NCBI GenBank assembly: GCA_032164245.1
Contig: JAVMKO010000001.1
Location: 165,283,434-165,347,433, forward strand
Origin: Sternotherus odoratus
Lineage: Eukaryota; Chordata; Testudines; Kinosternidae
Length of the DNA: 64,000 nucleotides
Direction: 5' to 3'
Both the position numbers and the translations under genes were made by a program. Shown piece after piece: positions 1 to 10,350 of the stretch; within the stretch, counting starts at the first letter, position 1, and each line of letters begins with the position of its first letter. The notes below the pieces were generated by a model. The model did no database searches, was not told the DNA's origin, and was given only the letters and a program-made list of their open reading frames with translations.

Positions 1-1157
1 CAAACCTGAAAAGAGAGGAGTGCTGTTCCACACATGGCACAATGAATCCATAAAACCCGTTGCTGTGAGCTGGCACTGAAGTTGTGTCCAGCAGGGTTCA
101 AAAGAAAGGATGATGTATTTATCTGGATAACAAGAATAGCCAGCGTTATTAGAAGAGTGAATATTCAAAAACAAAAGTTGGAGGTAATATAAAACCATAA
201 CACTTTAGAGAGGCATCAGCCAACTTCTGACTATTGGGTGTTAGGTGAAAACCTGCCTACAGGGCAAGTTATCTCAAAACTGTCTACTGGAGGGTTTCTT
301 CCTGTGAGAATCTGGAGCTCATCGCTGTTCTAGAGAGGACAGTGGACTAGAGGGCTCTTTGGTCTGATCCAATGTGGTAGTTCTTTCATTCTTAGAGAGG
401 TAAATCGCTCTGACAAGCAGTGTGGGTCTTTCCTGTAACACTAAGCAGAGGCTGCCTTCTCTCTTATTCCAGAAACGACTTCTTGTCCCTTTTGAGTACT
501 ATCTGAACACCCATGGCCCTGGATACAGAGAAGCAGGTTTTAAAAACCCAACGATTAGAACACGAAAGAAGAGAGCTGTGTAATGCCAGGACAGAGTTTG
601 TATCTGTAGGATTTTGGGCCTACTTATTACAAAGGTTCACTTCTGAAACCGCAGAAACATTTGATTGACGCTGGTTCTTAATGTATCAACTATTTTATTC
701 ATCCCTATTTTCAACTCAGGTTTTGTCTCTGATTTTGAAGGAAGGATGGTGTAACTACTCCACATGCCTGTAGTTATTTGTTGGCTTATATTCCTTCTCT
801 TCAGTCTTTGAATTTTAACAATCTGACATCTTTAGGAGACTAAGTATCCACATTTGAAGTGGTCTCAGACCTCACATTTAGATTGGTAAAGTTAAAAGTC
901 AGTTAAACCAATACCTTAGTGCATTAACATTTCATTCTTTTTTAATTTTCTATTTGTTTTAAGACATTCATTTAAGGAGAGCTCTTTTTAATGCAATATG
1001 TTTTGGTGGGGTACCCTGAAAAATACATTTATTAAACAACTCAATTTATCCAATAGATATTTTTATTTGATTTAAATTTTTGATGTAATGGAGGCATTTC
1101 TAAATGATTTTTTCAAGGTATTCTTTAACAAAAGGAAGGATGGTTTTCGATCTAAGA
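1..1157. other. 3' flank of KCNJ6, nothing recognised
   Basis: AT-rich unique-looking sequence. No open frame, RNA gene or repeat could be supported. Confidence 0.4.
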
Positions 1158-1282
1158 CCAGTGGACTGAGAGTTAGAAATTCTGACCTAAATTCCTGGTT
1201 CTGATACAGATTTCTAGCGTAACCTTGGAGAAGTTACTTAGTGTATTTTGTGCCTCTGTTCCTCATCTTGTAAAATTCTCCA
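1158..1282 (+). repeat. MIR SINE fragment
   Basis: The order of a MIR core and tail can be read, much diverged: a 'ggttctgatacag' core, 'accttggagaagttactta' and 'tgcctctgttcctcatcttg' followed by 'taaaat'. These match the MIR stretch that normally reads as leaving a clinic-note-like 'ccttgggcaagt' then 'tgcctcagtttcctcatct'. Confidence 0.7.
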
Positions 1283-1774
1283 TTAATATTTCTTCAATGC
1301 ATTAAATTGCTTCAGAGTCTTATCTTTTTGTTTTCACTTTCTGCAAGCATCTGCATGATTCCATTTGCAGGTACAAATACTCCTGGGAAGTAAATATCAA
1401 AGCAAAAATTCAGTATTTTGTCCTGGTAAAAGTGGTCCGATGTTCATCCGCTCAGGGAATAGGAAAGAATCATGCGACTTGTCTAGCCAATCGTAAGTAA
1501 TCAACACAGCTCAAGTTTGGAAAATTATTCAGCAATCCAAAGAGGGGGGAAAAATGCAAAAAGGTATTTAAATCAGGACTACAGCTAAGAAAATGATTTG
1601 CTCACAGGTAGTCCATGAGTACAAAATGAGGCTAAATACATTGCAATAATTGCCAAATGCAAAACTGAATTAATTACAAAATCTTAAAAGCTATTATCTA
1701 GAAAGCAATGAAGATAAAGCCCTATGCCAAAATACTAGAAAGAAAAAAGTTTTAACTCATTATAAGATTCATAA

Positions 1775-2095
1775 ATTAATAGATTTCAAAGACAGAAAGG
1801 ACCACTGTCATTATCTAATATGATCTCCTGTATAAAACAGGCTATAGAACTTCCCAAATATAATTCATAGAAAAACATCCAGTCTTGTTTTAAAAATTGC
1901 CAGGCTTGATGGAGAATCCACCATGATCCTTGGTAAATTGTTCCAGTGATTAATTTCTCTCTATTAAAAATGTTCAGTTTACTTCCAGTCTGAATTTGCC
2001 TGAGTTTAGCTTCTAGCCATTGGATCATGTTATATACCTTTCTCTGCTAGACCGAGGAGCTCACTATTAAATATTCGTTCCCCGTGTAGATACTT
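1775..2095 (-). repeat. CR1 LINE 3' fragment, minus orientation
   Basis: Minus-strand translation keeps the CR1 tail-region pattern of ...WLEAKLRQIQTGSKLN and TIYQGSWWILHQAW. The plus strand reads like a reversed CR1 3' end: 'agaaaggaccactgtcat', 'tccaccatgatccttgg', then 'ttccagtgattaatt'. Diverged, so an old copy. Confidence 0.75.
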
Positions 2096-3119
2096 ACATA
2101 CTATAATCATGACATAATTCAAAAAAGGAGAGGGAGATTTTGTAGATTAGATAAAATGCAGAGGTTGCAACTGTCAACACAGAAATACTCTGTGAGTTGA
2201 GCTAAGAAATATGAAGGGTGAAAGGCTATTTAATAATAACGGTACATTTGAAAAAAATCCCTCATGGGTAGATGGGAATGTAATGCTATTAGAATGTCTT
2301 GTAAAAATAGTAAGGTATGATTGAAGGGGATGTTTCAGACTTATGTCTGTGATGCAATATAAACATAAAATGATAATTTCTTGGATTGAAGTCAGAAATC
2401 TCTGAGTTAGAGGAGGTCTGGAATCAACCAAAAACCATGCCAGAGTAACGGCATCACAGAAAGAGCTAAGCTGCCATATCAAATGACCACAAGAAGATTA
2501 CATTTGATATAACATGGAAATCAAAGACACTTGTACACATCAATCAGGGATGGAATGTGAGAGGAAGAGGAGCAGAGTAGATAAAGCTCACAAAAAAGGA
2601 AAAGAATTTTGGGTTGGCAAAAAGCCCACGACATCCATCTGCTCTTCCGATGTATTCATCTTTTTTCACTGAGCAGGGCTTTTCCCCCACTTTGTTAGGA
2701 ACAATATAGAAAAAGCTTAAAGTATCAGACTGAGCAGAAAATGAAGGGCCCAATTCCATTTAAATCAATGGGAAAACCATAGAGTTCACCATGTGCAGGT
2801 GAAATGAAAGGCCAAGTGAAAACTGCAAAACCTCCCTCCAGTCACATTGGAATGCAAACAACCTGTCCTATGAGACCCAAGAGAGGAATTAAGAAAATAT
2901 TTTCCCCACCCTACAATATTTAATTATAATAATATAATGGATGTCATTGAATATAGTGCCTTTAATTCAAAGATAGCACATGTCCAAAATGTACTGACAG
3001 TATTATAAGACTAAGTAAAATTATGTTCTGAATATTTGCTGAATATTTGCTTAGAGGTATTGTAGATGCAAGTAAGTAAGTAAAAAAAGCTTCTAGACAC
3101 AATATTGGAAGGAGTTTCT
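2096..3119. other. Unassigned 3' flank
   Basis: Two minus-strand frames near 2174-2482 and 2544-2759 have biased composition and no recognisable domain. Nothing else supported. Confidence 0.35.
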
Positions 3120-3355
3120 CCTCTGCCTTCCTCCTTTAACACCTCCACGTGCCCCAGTGACCATATTCCATCTTCTGATCTCCCTTGTGCCCACTCTTAC
3201 CTCCTCCCTTATCCTTATCTTGCTCTGCACCCCACAATATGAGTCTGCTTTACTCTCCACCATTACAAAAAAAAAAAAGCTTATGATTGTCCTTTCAAGC
3301 TACCACCCTATTGCTTTTCTCCATTTTATCTCAAAGCATATTAAGCCCTGGAGGG
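3120..3355 (+). repeat. L2-like LINE reverse transcriptase relic
   Basis: The plus-strand frame starting at 3157 carries ALLSTITKKKKLMIVLSSYHPIAFL-like sequence, read in two parts: ALLSTITKKKK and SSYHPIAFLHFISKHIK. The second part corresponds to the NYRPISLLPFLSK motif at the start of the LINE-2 reverse transcriptase domain, and the lysine-rich stretch before it to the usual TPLLKKP segment. Only about 70 codons remain, interrupted by an A12 run, so it is dead. Confidence 0.65.
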
Positions 3356-3674
3356 CAGTCACCTAGCTTTAGGGAGCTCCTAGCAGGTGTAAAGCAGACA
3401 TAGCCAGCTCCTATGTTTCCCTCCCCACGGCCCCTAGTGCTGGGGATGTGTTGGAGTGAATGGGGGAAGGTGGGGGAGAGGGATTTCCAGAGCACAGTGC
3501 TGGGGACATAGCCTGCTGGTGCAGGTTAAAACAGCCGCTGTGCTTAGAGCTGGGACTAGAGACCAGCAGAAAGCCATGATCACACCCTCCCACTTCCCCC
3601 CCAATTCTGCTCTGCTGCACCTAGTGCAAGCTGGACACAGGAGAGTCTAGCCCATAAAGTGCTTTATACATACA

Positions 3675-3872
3675 CTAGTGTAACAGCCCGTGTACATGGA
3701 CCAAAGTGCTTAATGTTGTTTGTCCGGGCCGTCTCTATGGCTCGTGGTGGCGCACGCGTGGCGGCCATTTTGTGTCGCCGAACTACAACTCCCAGCATGC
3801 TGTTCGTCTGGGCCGTGTCTACTGCGCAGGACGGCTTTGGACAAACATGCTCTGGCCTTTTATTATATAGGA
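3675..3872 (-). mobile_element. Putative non-autonomous Helitron, 198 bp, with ZNF143-type motif
   Basis: On the minus strand the element begins TCCTATATAATAAAAGGC at 3872 and ends ...TTACACTAG at 3675. It is preceded by A and followed by T. These are the hallmarks of Helitrons: 5' TC, 3' CTRR and insertion between A and T. The start closely resembles the 5' end I recall from vertebrate Helitrons. The usual 3' hairpin is weak, with only GC-rich 'acgggctg' near the end. The interior is CpG-rich, unlike its AT-rich surroundings, and contains on the plus strand ACTACAACTCCCAGCATGC (3782-3800). Confidence 0.65.
3782..3800 (+). promoter_or_regulatory. ZNF143/THAP11-type (SBS) binding motif
   Basis: The 19-base ACTACAACTCCCAGCATGC matches the consensus ACTACAAYTCCCAGMATGC known from ZNF143-bound vertebrate promoters. 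It sits inside the Helitron-like element. Binding here is untested. Confidence 0.6.
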
Positions 3873-4594
3873 TAAGCATGATTAGTATTACACAGGGTCC
3901 AGGGGGGGAGTAAGAACTCTGTAAGTGTCTTGAAGAAGTCTGAGGTCTGGGCAAGTCCAGATGCCCTCTGAGTCCCGGTGTGGAATTATCCTGTGCTTTT
4001 TGAGAGCTGGGGGGGGGGGAGGGGAAAGAGGGGGGGAGATACCTTTTCTCTGCCCTCCAAGCACTAATTCTTTCTCTGCTCCCCTTCACCTCAGGCTGTT
4101 GATATTGCCAAAGCCAAATTATAGAAAGCTGATGCTGACACCTGGTCTGTGCCGTCTGATGTCAGTCCTCTAAATGCACTGTTCATTTCTACCTAAATAT
4201 GGCCTGCTCTAGGGAGGTTCTTTTACGTGGGTAGCTGTGGATAGGCCAGTTCTGGGGATTGAAATGTCTTCCTGCTGCTAGGTCAGGGCCCTGCTGTGTA
4301 AATGGGCCTCTTGTTAGTTGCTGACAGAAAATATTACCTTTGGAAGTACTAATTTGCATAGCAGAGGACAAAGCTATCTCTGAGAATTGAATCCAGGAGC
4401 AGATACACAGGAATTGGTCCAATGGTATTTCGCTGGAAGATTTAATTATGCACATTGGGGCACTACTGATCAGCGGTAGGCTCAAGTTACAAATGTAGAT
4501 CCTGGCTTCCAGTTTCTCAAAGACTGGGTGTGCGTGTTTGCCTTATTATAGGAAGTTGCTATCTGCAAAATGGATCGGTATCAGGGTTCAGTCT

Positions 4595-5470
4595 GCACAT
4601 TATTCAGTGTCAGCCGTGTGCTCAGCGCTGTACCAGGCATAGCCTGTGTCCTGAGGAGTTCACAGTTTAAAAGACAAGGTACATTAGATAGTAATATTCA
4701 GGGGAAGACCTAGGGAATGGCTGTAACTTGAGTGAGGATTTGCTTACCTAGTGATTGGATGAAATCAGAAACTCTGAGACGGTGATGGCACAATGCTGAA
4801 GTGGATCAGTATTTGTGGGTCTCTTGGGACAAGTTGGTTTTCAGGAAGGATATAAACAGTAGGAAGGGATACTAGTCTGGTTGGGATAGGGAGGTAGTTT
4901 CAGGCATGGAGGAAACAGATAGGATCGGAGCAGGAAAAGGAAATGAAGGTAGCAGTGTGGGAGCGATCACTGGTAGAGCAATGACGATAAGTTTGGGAAT
5001 GCCTCATCCTGTCGGAGAGCAAGGTTCTGGAACAAGTGAGTCTTGAGGAGGAATCTGATGGAAGAGAGGGCGATTGGTGGACAGGAAGAGGAGGGTTACC
5101 CAAGCACAGGGGGCAGCTGGGGTGAAAGAGATGAAGACCCTAGTAGGCATAGATAATTGTGAGGCACATAGCTAGTGAAAGAATAAGAGGAAGAGGAAAT
5201 GAGAGGAGAGATGTTGTGTCATGGAGGACATTATGTAGGATCTTGTAGACAAAGGCAAGGAGACTTAATTGGTTGCATAAGCAAACAGGAAGGCGGTGAA
5301 GGGATTTCAGAAGGGGGGGAGGGGGCTGTGATCATAGCAATGAGACCGGTGGATGGCCTGGCTGCATTGCTAGACTGAAGAGAGAAGTGGAGGAGAATGT
5401 CACAGCAATCAGTATGAGGGATGGCTTGATCACAGGCAGCACACAATAGCGCACTCTCCACTCTGGGAAG
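4595..5470 (+). repeat. L3/L2-type LINE 3' region, degraded
   Basis: 'ctcagcgctgtaccaggcat' followed by 'cctgtgtcctgaggagttca' and 'cagtttaaaagacaaggt' matches the 3' region of old CR1-L3-type LINEs. A long purine-rich stretch follows with 'gagtcttgaggaggaatctg' and 'ggatcttgtagacaaaggca', also of that family. Boundaries are approximate. Confidence 0.5.
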
Positions 5471-5929
5471 TTCAGGGATTACTGCTTGTCCTTGACCCGC
5501 CTCAGGAGAGAGGAGGCAGGGCCATAGCTTTGGCCCCGGACTTCACCAAGCCTGTCACATGAGCCCAGCAGGTTCGGTGGAGCATTCTGTCCACAGGGGC
5601 TGGCCCAAAGTGCACATGCCCTGTTTACAGGGAGCAGTACTGAGGAAGATGGGGGACCTGCCTCAGGTAAGTTTTCTCCAGTTGTCCTTCATTGGTGATG
5701 CTGCTCTGCACGGCCTCCGACTTGGGGCTTGGGGCTAAAAGGTTACAAGCTACCCCTGCAAGGAGAGAGGATAAAAGGAAAGGAGTGGAATACAGGGGGA
5801 AAGCAACGCAGCAGCGGAAGTCAAGCAAAGAGATGCATCTGACAATTATCAGAATAAAATGTTTGCATCTGTTTGGTGTTCAGCTCTCTGCCCACTGCTA
5901 TTAAATGCAATTTTGTGCATTATAAGAGC

Positions 5930-6050
5930 AGCCATGTCCCTTCAGACCGTCTGATCTCATCAGAGCTCACGAACTTGGGCCAGGTTAATACCTGGCTAGG
6001 TGACTGTACTGGATATCCCAGCTTGCCGCAGGAAGTGGTACGGAAGAGTT
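5930..6050 (+). repeat. 5S rRNA-derived SINE fragment
   Basis: Alignment by eye to vertebrate 5S rRNA: 'cgtctgatctc' matches exactly, then a diverged A-box region, then 'gggccaggttaatacctgg' against the 5S 'gggcctggttagtacttgg' (the C-box of the internal promoter), then the '3' part ending 'gccgcagg'. Too diverged to be a functional 5S gene, so a SINE of the SINE3/5S class or a 5S pseudogene. Confidence 0.7.
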
Positions 6051-8933
6051 AGGCACAAATCCAACTCTGTGGTGCCCCTGGGCAGAGTCCTGGCACCTCC
6101 ATTAAAGTCAGAGGGTTCTGTGTGAGGAAAGCAATGTGCCTGAACAGATTGCAGTGCAAGACTGTGGCTTTAGTATGGTCGCACTCTTTTCCCCCCGTTA
6201 GTCTGGGCTCAGTGCCTGAGCATAGTGCTATGGAGCAATGTATTGCCGGAGGTGCTGTTTTTCCTTTCAGAGAGAGAACTAAGATCCTGAACATATGTGG
6301 TCATTTGAAGACCCCCTGATGTCCTTGCCATATTGCAATCTGTTCTGCTTATTTAAAATTCATTGTGCAGACAGTTCCAGTTGGATATATCCTTTTTCAC
6401 TCCTGCTCCTAAAATGTTGCTTAGTGTTGTTGTGGGCTATTGCACTTAGCCCCGGAAGGGCCTCTTTTCGCTGTGAGAGGAGGTCTCTCTCTCTCTCTTT
6501 GCCCGTCACCCCCCAGCCAGGGTATGGGCCCCAACTGGTGTTGATGTTTCAGTAGCAATTGGTTCCCTTACGGGGTGGAGTTGCTAGCCCCACGCCCATT
6601 GTGGGAGGAGGTGACTCCTGACAAATCAGGAAAATGTCTGTATTTCTTAGGAATATTACATGCGACTTGGTTTCCCTGCTCAATTTTATATCACTGCCTG
6701 ATCTACTGAGTTAATTCAAAGAAGACTATGGGGGGGGGGGGGGAAGGCTCTTAAGGAAACCAGAATGGGTAAAATGAGACACAGATAAGACAATCTCTCA
6801 GGTAACCTGCTTCAAAGGAATGAGAGAAGGCAATGGCAGGGAAAGAACTTATCTGGCTGGCACCTTCCAAACTAAGATGTTTTTCTCTTTCCATGCCTAG
6901 GGCTGAGATCAAAAGATCCTCCAGGATTAAAAGGTGCTTTAGCAGAAAGGGAGGTGGCTAGTAATCTGCTCAGCTGGAAGTCACAAGGACAGAGTGTCAG
7001 CATGCCGGGAAGTTGTCATGCAGACAGACTCGAGAGTCAGGGTCAGCAGCTGGCAAGCTGTAAACTTGGTGCTCAGAGAGAACAGGGGATACCAAGGCTA
7101 AGTCATGTCTACCTGGGGGCTTGAGCGGGAATGCCAAGCTTAGATAAGACAATATGGACCTCTTTAATTTTATAATTTCTCTCTCTCAGCTGCTTCTTCT
7201 CTCACCTCTGTGTACTGTTTGGGCAAATAAGTCCTACTGTATTTTGGAGAAACTGCTTCTGTCTCACTACATACTATTCCTGACCCCAGGCTCATGAAGG
7301 AGGTTTCAGGCTAGGAGACACAGGCACAGGCGACCAGGAAGATGTAGCCTGAAGGCAGTCAGAGCAGCTGGATTGCAGGATACCTCTCCAAAGAGAAGTG
7401 AAGGCATGGGCCTGATGCTTGAAGGGGGCGGGACTGTAACAGGGTCTCAGAGGAGCAAGCTCCCCAGGGACTCTGACACCTATTTTGCAACCAAATCCTG
7501 AAGCCCTTTGCCAGGCAAAAACTCTCAAGGCGGTCAGACCCTGAACACTTGCAACTCCCAGTGACTTCAAATAGAATGTCGTATATTCAGTCTGTCTCAG
7601 GAGTTTGGGATTTGCCCTAGTGTTTATAAATGAGTAAGATTTGGGGTCCTTTGCAGTAGAAGGCACAGTAGAAATTTGAGCTATTATAGTAAGAAATGAA
7701 TTTTTGTTTTATCATAAACCCAAAACTTGATTATTATTTTTTTAAAAAGCATATTGGTGTGAAAGTCATAAGTGTACTCCGTGGCTATTGGTGCACTGTG
7801 ACATCATGTAAGGTGATGTACTTTGACATAACAAGAAGAAGTCTAGTTATATGAGACAGAAGATGTTGAAAGGCAGTTTCAAGATTTTCCAGTTCAATAC
7901 TTGATATGAGCAAATGACCATTCTTTAAAATCCTCTATTGGCAGCCATCCCTGTTGCCAGATGTTCTCGCATTGGAGGATGGGGATGCCATTCAAGAAGG
8001 GACTAGGCAGGCTGGAGGACGGACCTGTGGGAGTTTTGAGCTGGGGCTGGAGGGGCACTGGGACTGTTTGTTTGCTGATAGAGATGTGGGAGTAATTTCT
8101 GGGTTAGTATCTACCTCCACCAAGGCTGTAGGGGAGGGGTCTCCAATCCAAGTCAAGGGGTGGGAGTTTGAAAGCCACATCCAAAGCACGAGGGGCCCTC
8201 ACCACAGTGGCTCTTCTAAACAGGCGAAAAACTTCATGGGAAATGGGAGGAATTAGTAAATAGCTTCTGTTTGTCTTTGCTACCATCTTTCCATAGCTGC
8301 AACATCGGATGTAATCTCAGATGTGTAAATTACTGCCAGCTGAAGAGAAGCTACTCTGTGCTTTGGAGTTTTGGTATTTGCGTTTCCCATAGCTCTCTCA
8401 CGCCATGTTTCAAGTCACAAACCTGTATCTACATGTGAGACTTCAATGAGGCTCTGCTTGGGGGCAGGGACCTGCCCGCACATGTGCAGTTGCAGAACTG
8501 GGGACTCTCTCTCTCACCTCATCCCACTCAGAAGGGGACATTTTGAGGATGGGACTTTTGTCGCGGAGCTTGGAAACTCGGCATTACTCTTGACATCTCA
8601 TCATTTGATGGCTGTAAACCTCATTGTATCATGCTGTATATGTTTGGATGAATTCCATGTTCATAAACTTGACATTTTATTCTCTGTCTTTTGGAACCAG
8701 CGTCAGTGACATTCGACTGAAACAAACAGAAAAGCGGCGTGTTGCCAAAGAACAGGGGTAACATAGATGGTTTGATATGAAGCTAATTGCTCGGGGACAC
8801 TATCGTCCCTCATAGTTAGATGTGTAATACGCCGGCTGACCCAAAACAGACTAGCGCAGTCATAGAAAGTGGGGATAGATAGCTATAAAAGCAACCACGT
8901 GAGAAAGTGATTAGGGCTAGATTTTCAAGAGTG
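6051..8933. other. 3' flank, possible LTR-like part near 7.0-7.3 kb
   Basis: A poly-G run lies at 6730-6743 and a CT run near 6485. About 6980-7270 has an LTR-like feel ('gcaaataagtcctactgtat' near 7223, then pyrimidine-rich sequence), but I found no matching TG...CA ends or target duplication. The frame at 7292-7666 minus has no recognisable domain. Confidence 0.3.
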
Positions 8934-9144
8934 CCTAAGGGGGTGTCTATGCAGCCTGTGAGACAGAACTTCCCAGCCTGGGTTGACAGACTCGGGCTTA
9001 TACCTGCATTCTAAACAGAGCTGTATGCTCTGGCCCAAGCCGCAACTTTGAAGTGCGGACTATACAGCACACGCCCCAGCAGACTGAGTCTGTCCACCTG
9101 GGCTGGGAGGCTCGCTCCTAGGGCTGTGTAAACGTATCCTAAAC
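8934..9144. repeat. Palindromic MITE with ~65-bp imperfect inverted repeats
   Basis: The left arm reads 'ctaagggggtgtctatgcag' then 'acttcccagcctgggttgac' and 'agactcggg'. The right arm, reversed, reads 'tttaggatacgtttacacag' then 'cctcccagcccaggtggac' and 'agactcagtc'. The two ends are therefore inverted repeats over about 65 bases with a short centre. I cannot assign a superfamily; no clear target duplication. Confidence 0.65.
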
Positions 9145-9184
9145 CAGGTACGAGCACAAGTCCCAGGAGCATAATCTTCCATGA

Positions 9185-9295
9185 CCATAGTATATAAGCA
9201 CCTCATGATTTGGAATCTCATGATTTATAAGCCAGTCTCAGGACTGCTGGGGGCCCTGACTCGTGGGTTTTGAACACTCATGGCTGCAGTACTGT
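9185..9295 (-). repeat. hAT-like 'gttgccaacactg' family fragment
   Basis: The repeated 'tctcatgattt' blocks and 'cctgactcgtgggttttgaa' followed by 'ggctgcagtactg' resemble the end of a repeat family common in turtles and crocodilians. Another end of a similar family appears near 30667. Recall-based. Confidence 0.45.
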
Positions 9296-10204
9296 TGATT
9301 AATGTCCACAGGTCTTTTCAGAAGGTGTTTTATTTGGGGGAGGGCTATTGGACGGCTGCCACATTTTTAACTCCTAGAAAAGTGCTGATGATTTTTTTTA
9401 AAGGATCAAATAAGCAGTTTGGCTGAAAGTCTAGGACTCCAACAGCAAATAATGAAGAACATTATTCAGTGAAGAAACGTGAACAGGATTTTGATTGAAC
9501 GAAACATTTTGGGAACATGGAAAATACCATGTAAATCTTGGCTGTGATTATTCTTTAACTAATGTTCCGTATGGTTAGTTGTTGGGACCTTCAGTTTTCA
9601 GGCCATCATAGATGAATTGCTGACTTATGAAATTCAAACTTCTTTATACATCTGTTGCTATGGCAGGAAAGTAATCCCCAAGTGAACCAGGAGGTTCAGT
9701 GGAAGTTACTATCTGTGAAGTTAACTTGTTTTTTGCCCAGGCAAGGTAGAATGAGAGGCCAATAAAGTTCCCAATGCAATTTCAAAAGGTGCATTTCAAG
9801 AAGCTGAAATTAAAGCAAAATGTGGTTGCTCATACCTGCTACTTACTTTTTCAAAGGTCAAGAACATTTGAGGGATGCCACATAAAGGTACATATAGGCA
9901 TGAGGAAATGAGCATGAGGGATCTGTGAAGGAAATGGGAAGAAAACCGATATCCAGCCACAACCAGAGCTGCCAATACATGTATATTAAAGCAATGTATC
10001 AAGTACATTTTCTGTCCTGGAGTCTGCACATAAATCCACATGGGTGGATGCTAAATGGCAAACTTGGCTCTAAATTAGTACTAATCACGATCCATTCTGC
10101 ACAATGGTGGTAGAGTGTAGTAGATAAATAAAGACACATTAAGCCAAGGCCATGTCCAAAGTTATTTATTGTTCCAGCCAAAAGAGGAAAACTTCCCCCA
10201 ATGC

Positions 10205-10350
10205 GTAAACAAAGGGTTGGCAACCTTTCAGAAGTGGTGAGATATCTGTTGAAATGTATGCATGATTTATTTGGTAATTCAGTAAAATTACAAAATTACT
10301 CGTATTAGTGTCATCCTTACCTTATGCTGCCCACTAGTGGAAAAGTTCCA
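10205..10350 (+). repeat. hAT-like element end
   Basis: 'gggttggcaacctttcagaa' followed by 'gtggtgagatatctg' resembles the terminal region of a hAT-type family with TIR near CAGTGTTGCCAACC. Only the left end is recognisable, so it is truncated. Confidence 0.5.

Noticed and set aside
6980..7270. Third solo LTR
   Set aside because: U5-like sequence present but no paired TG...CA ends or matching target duplication could be found.
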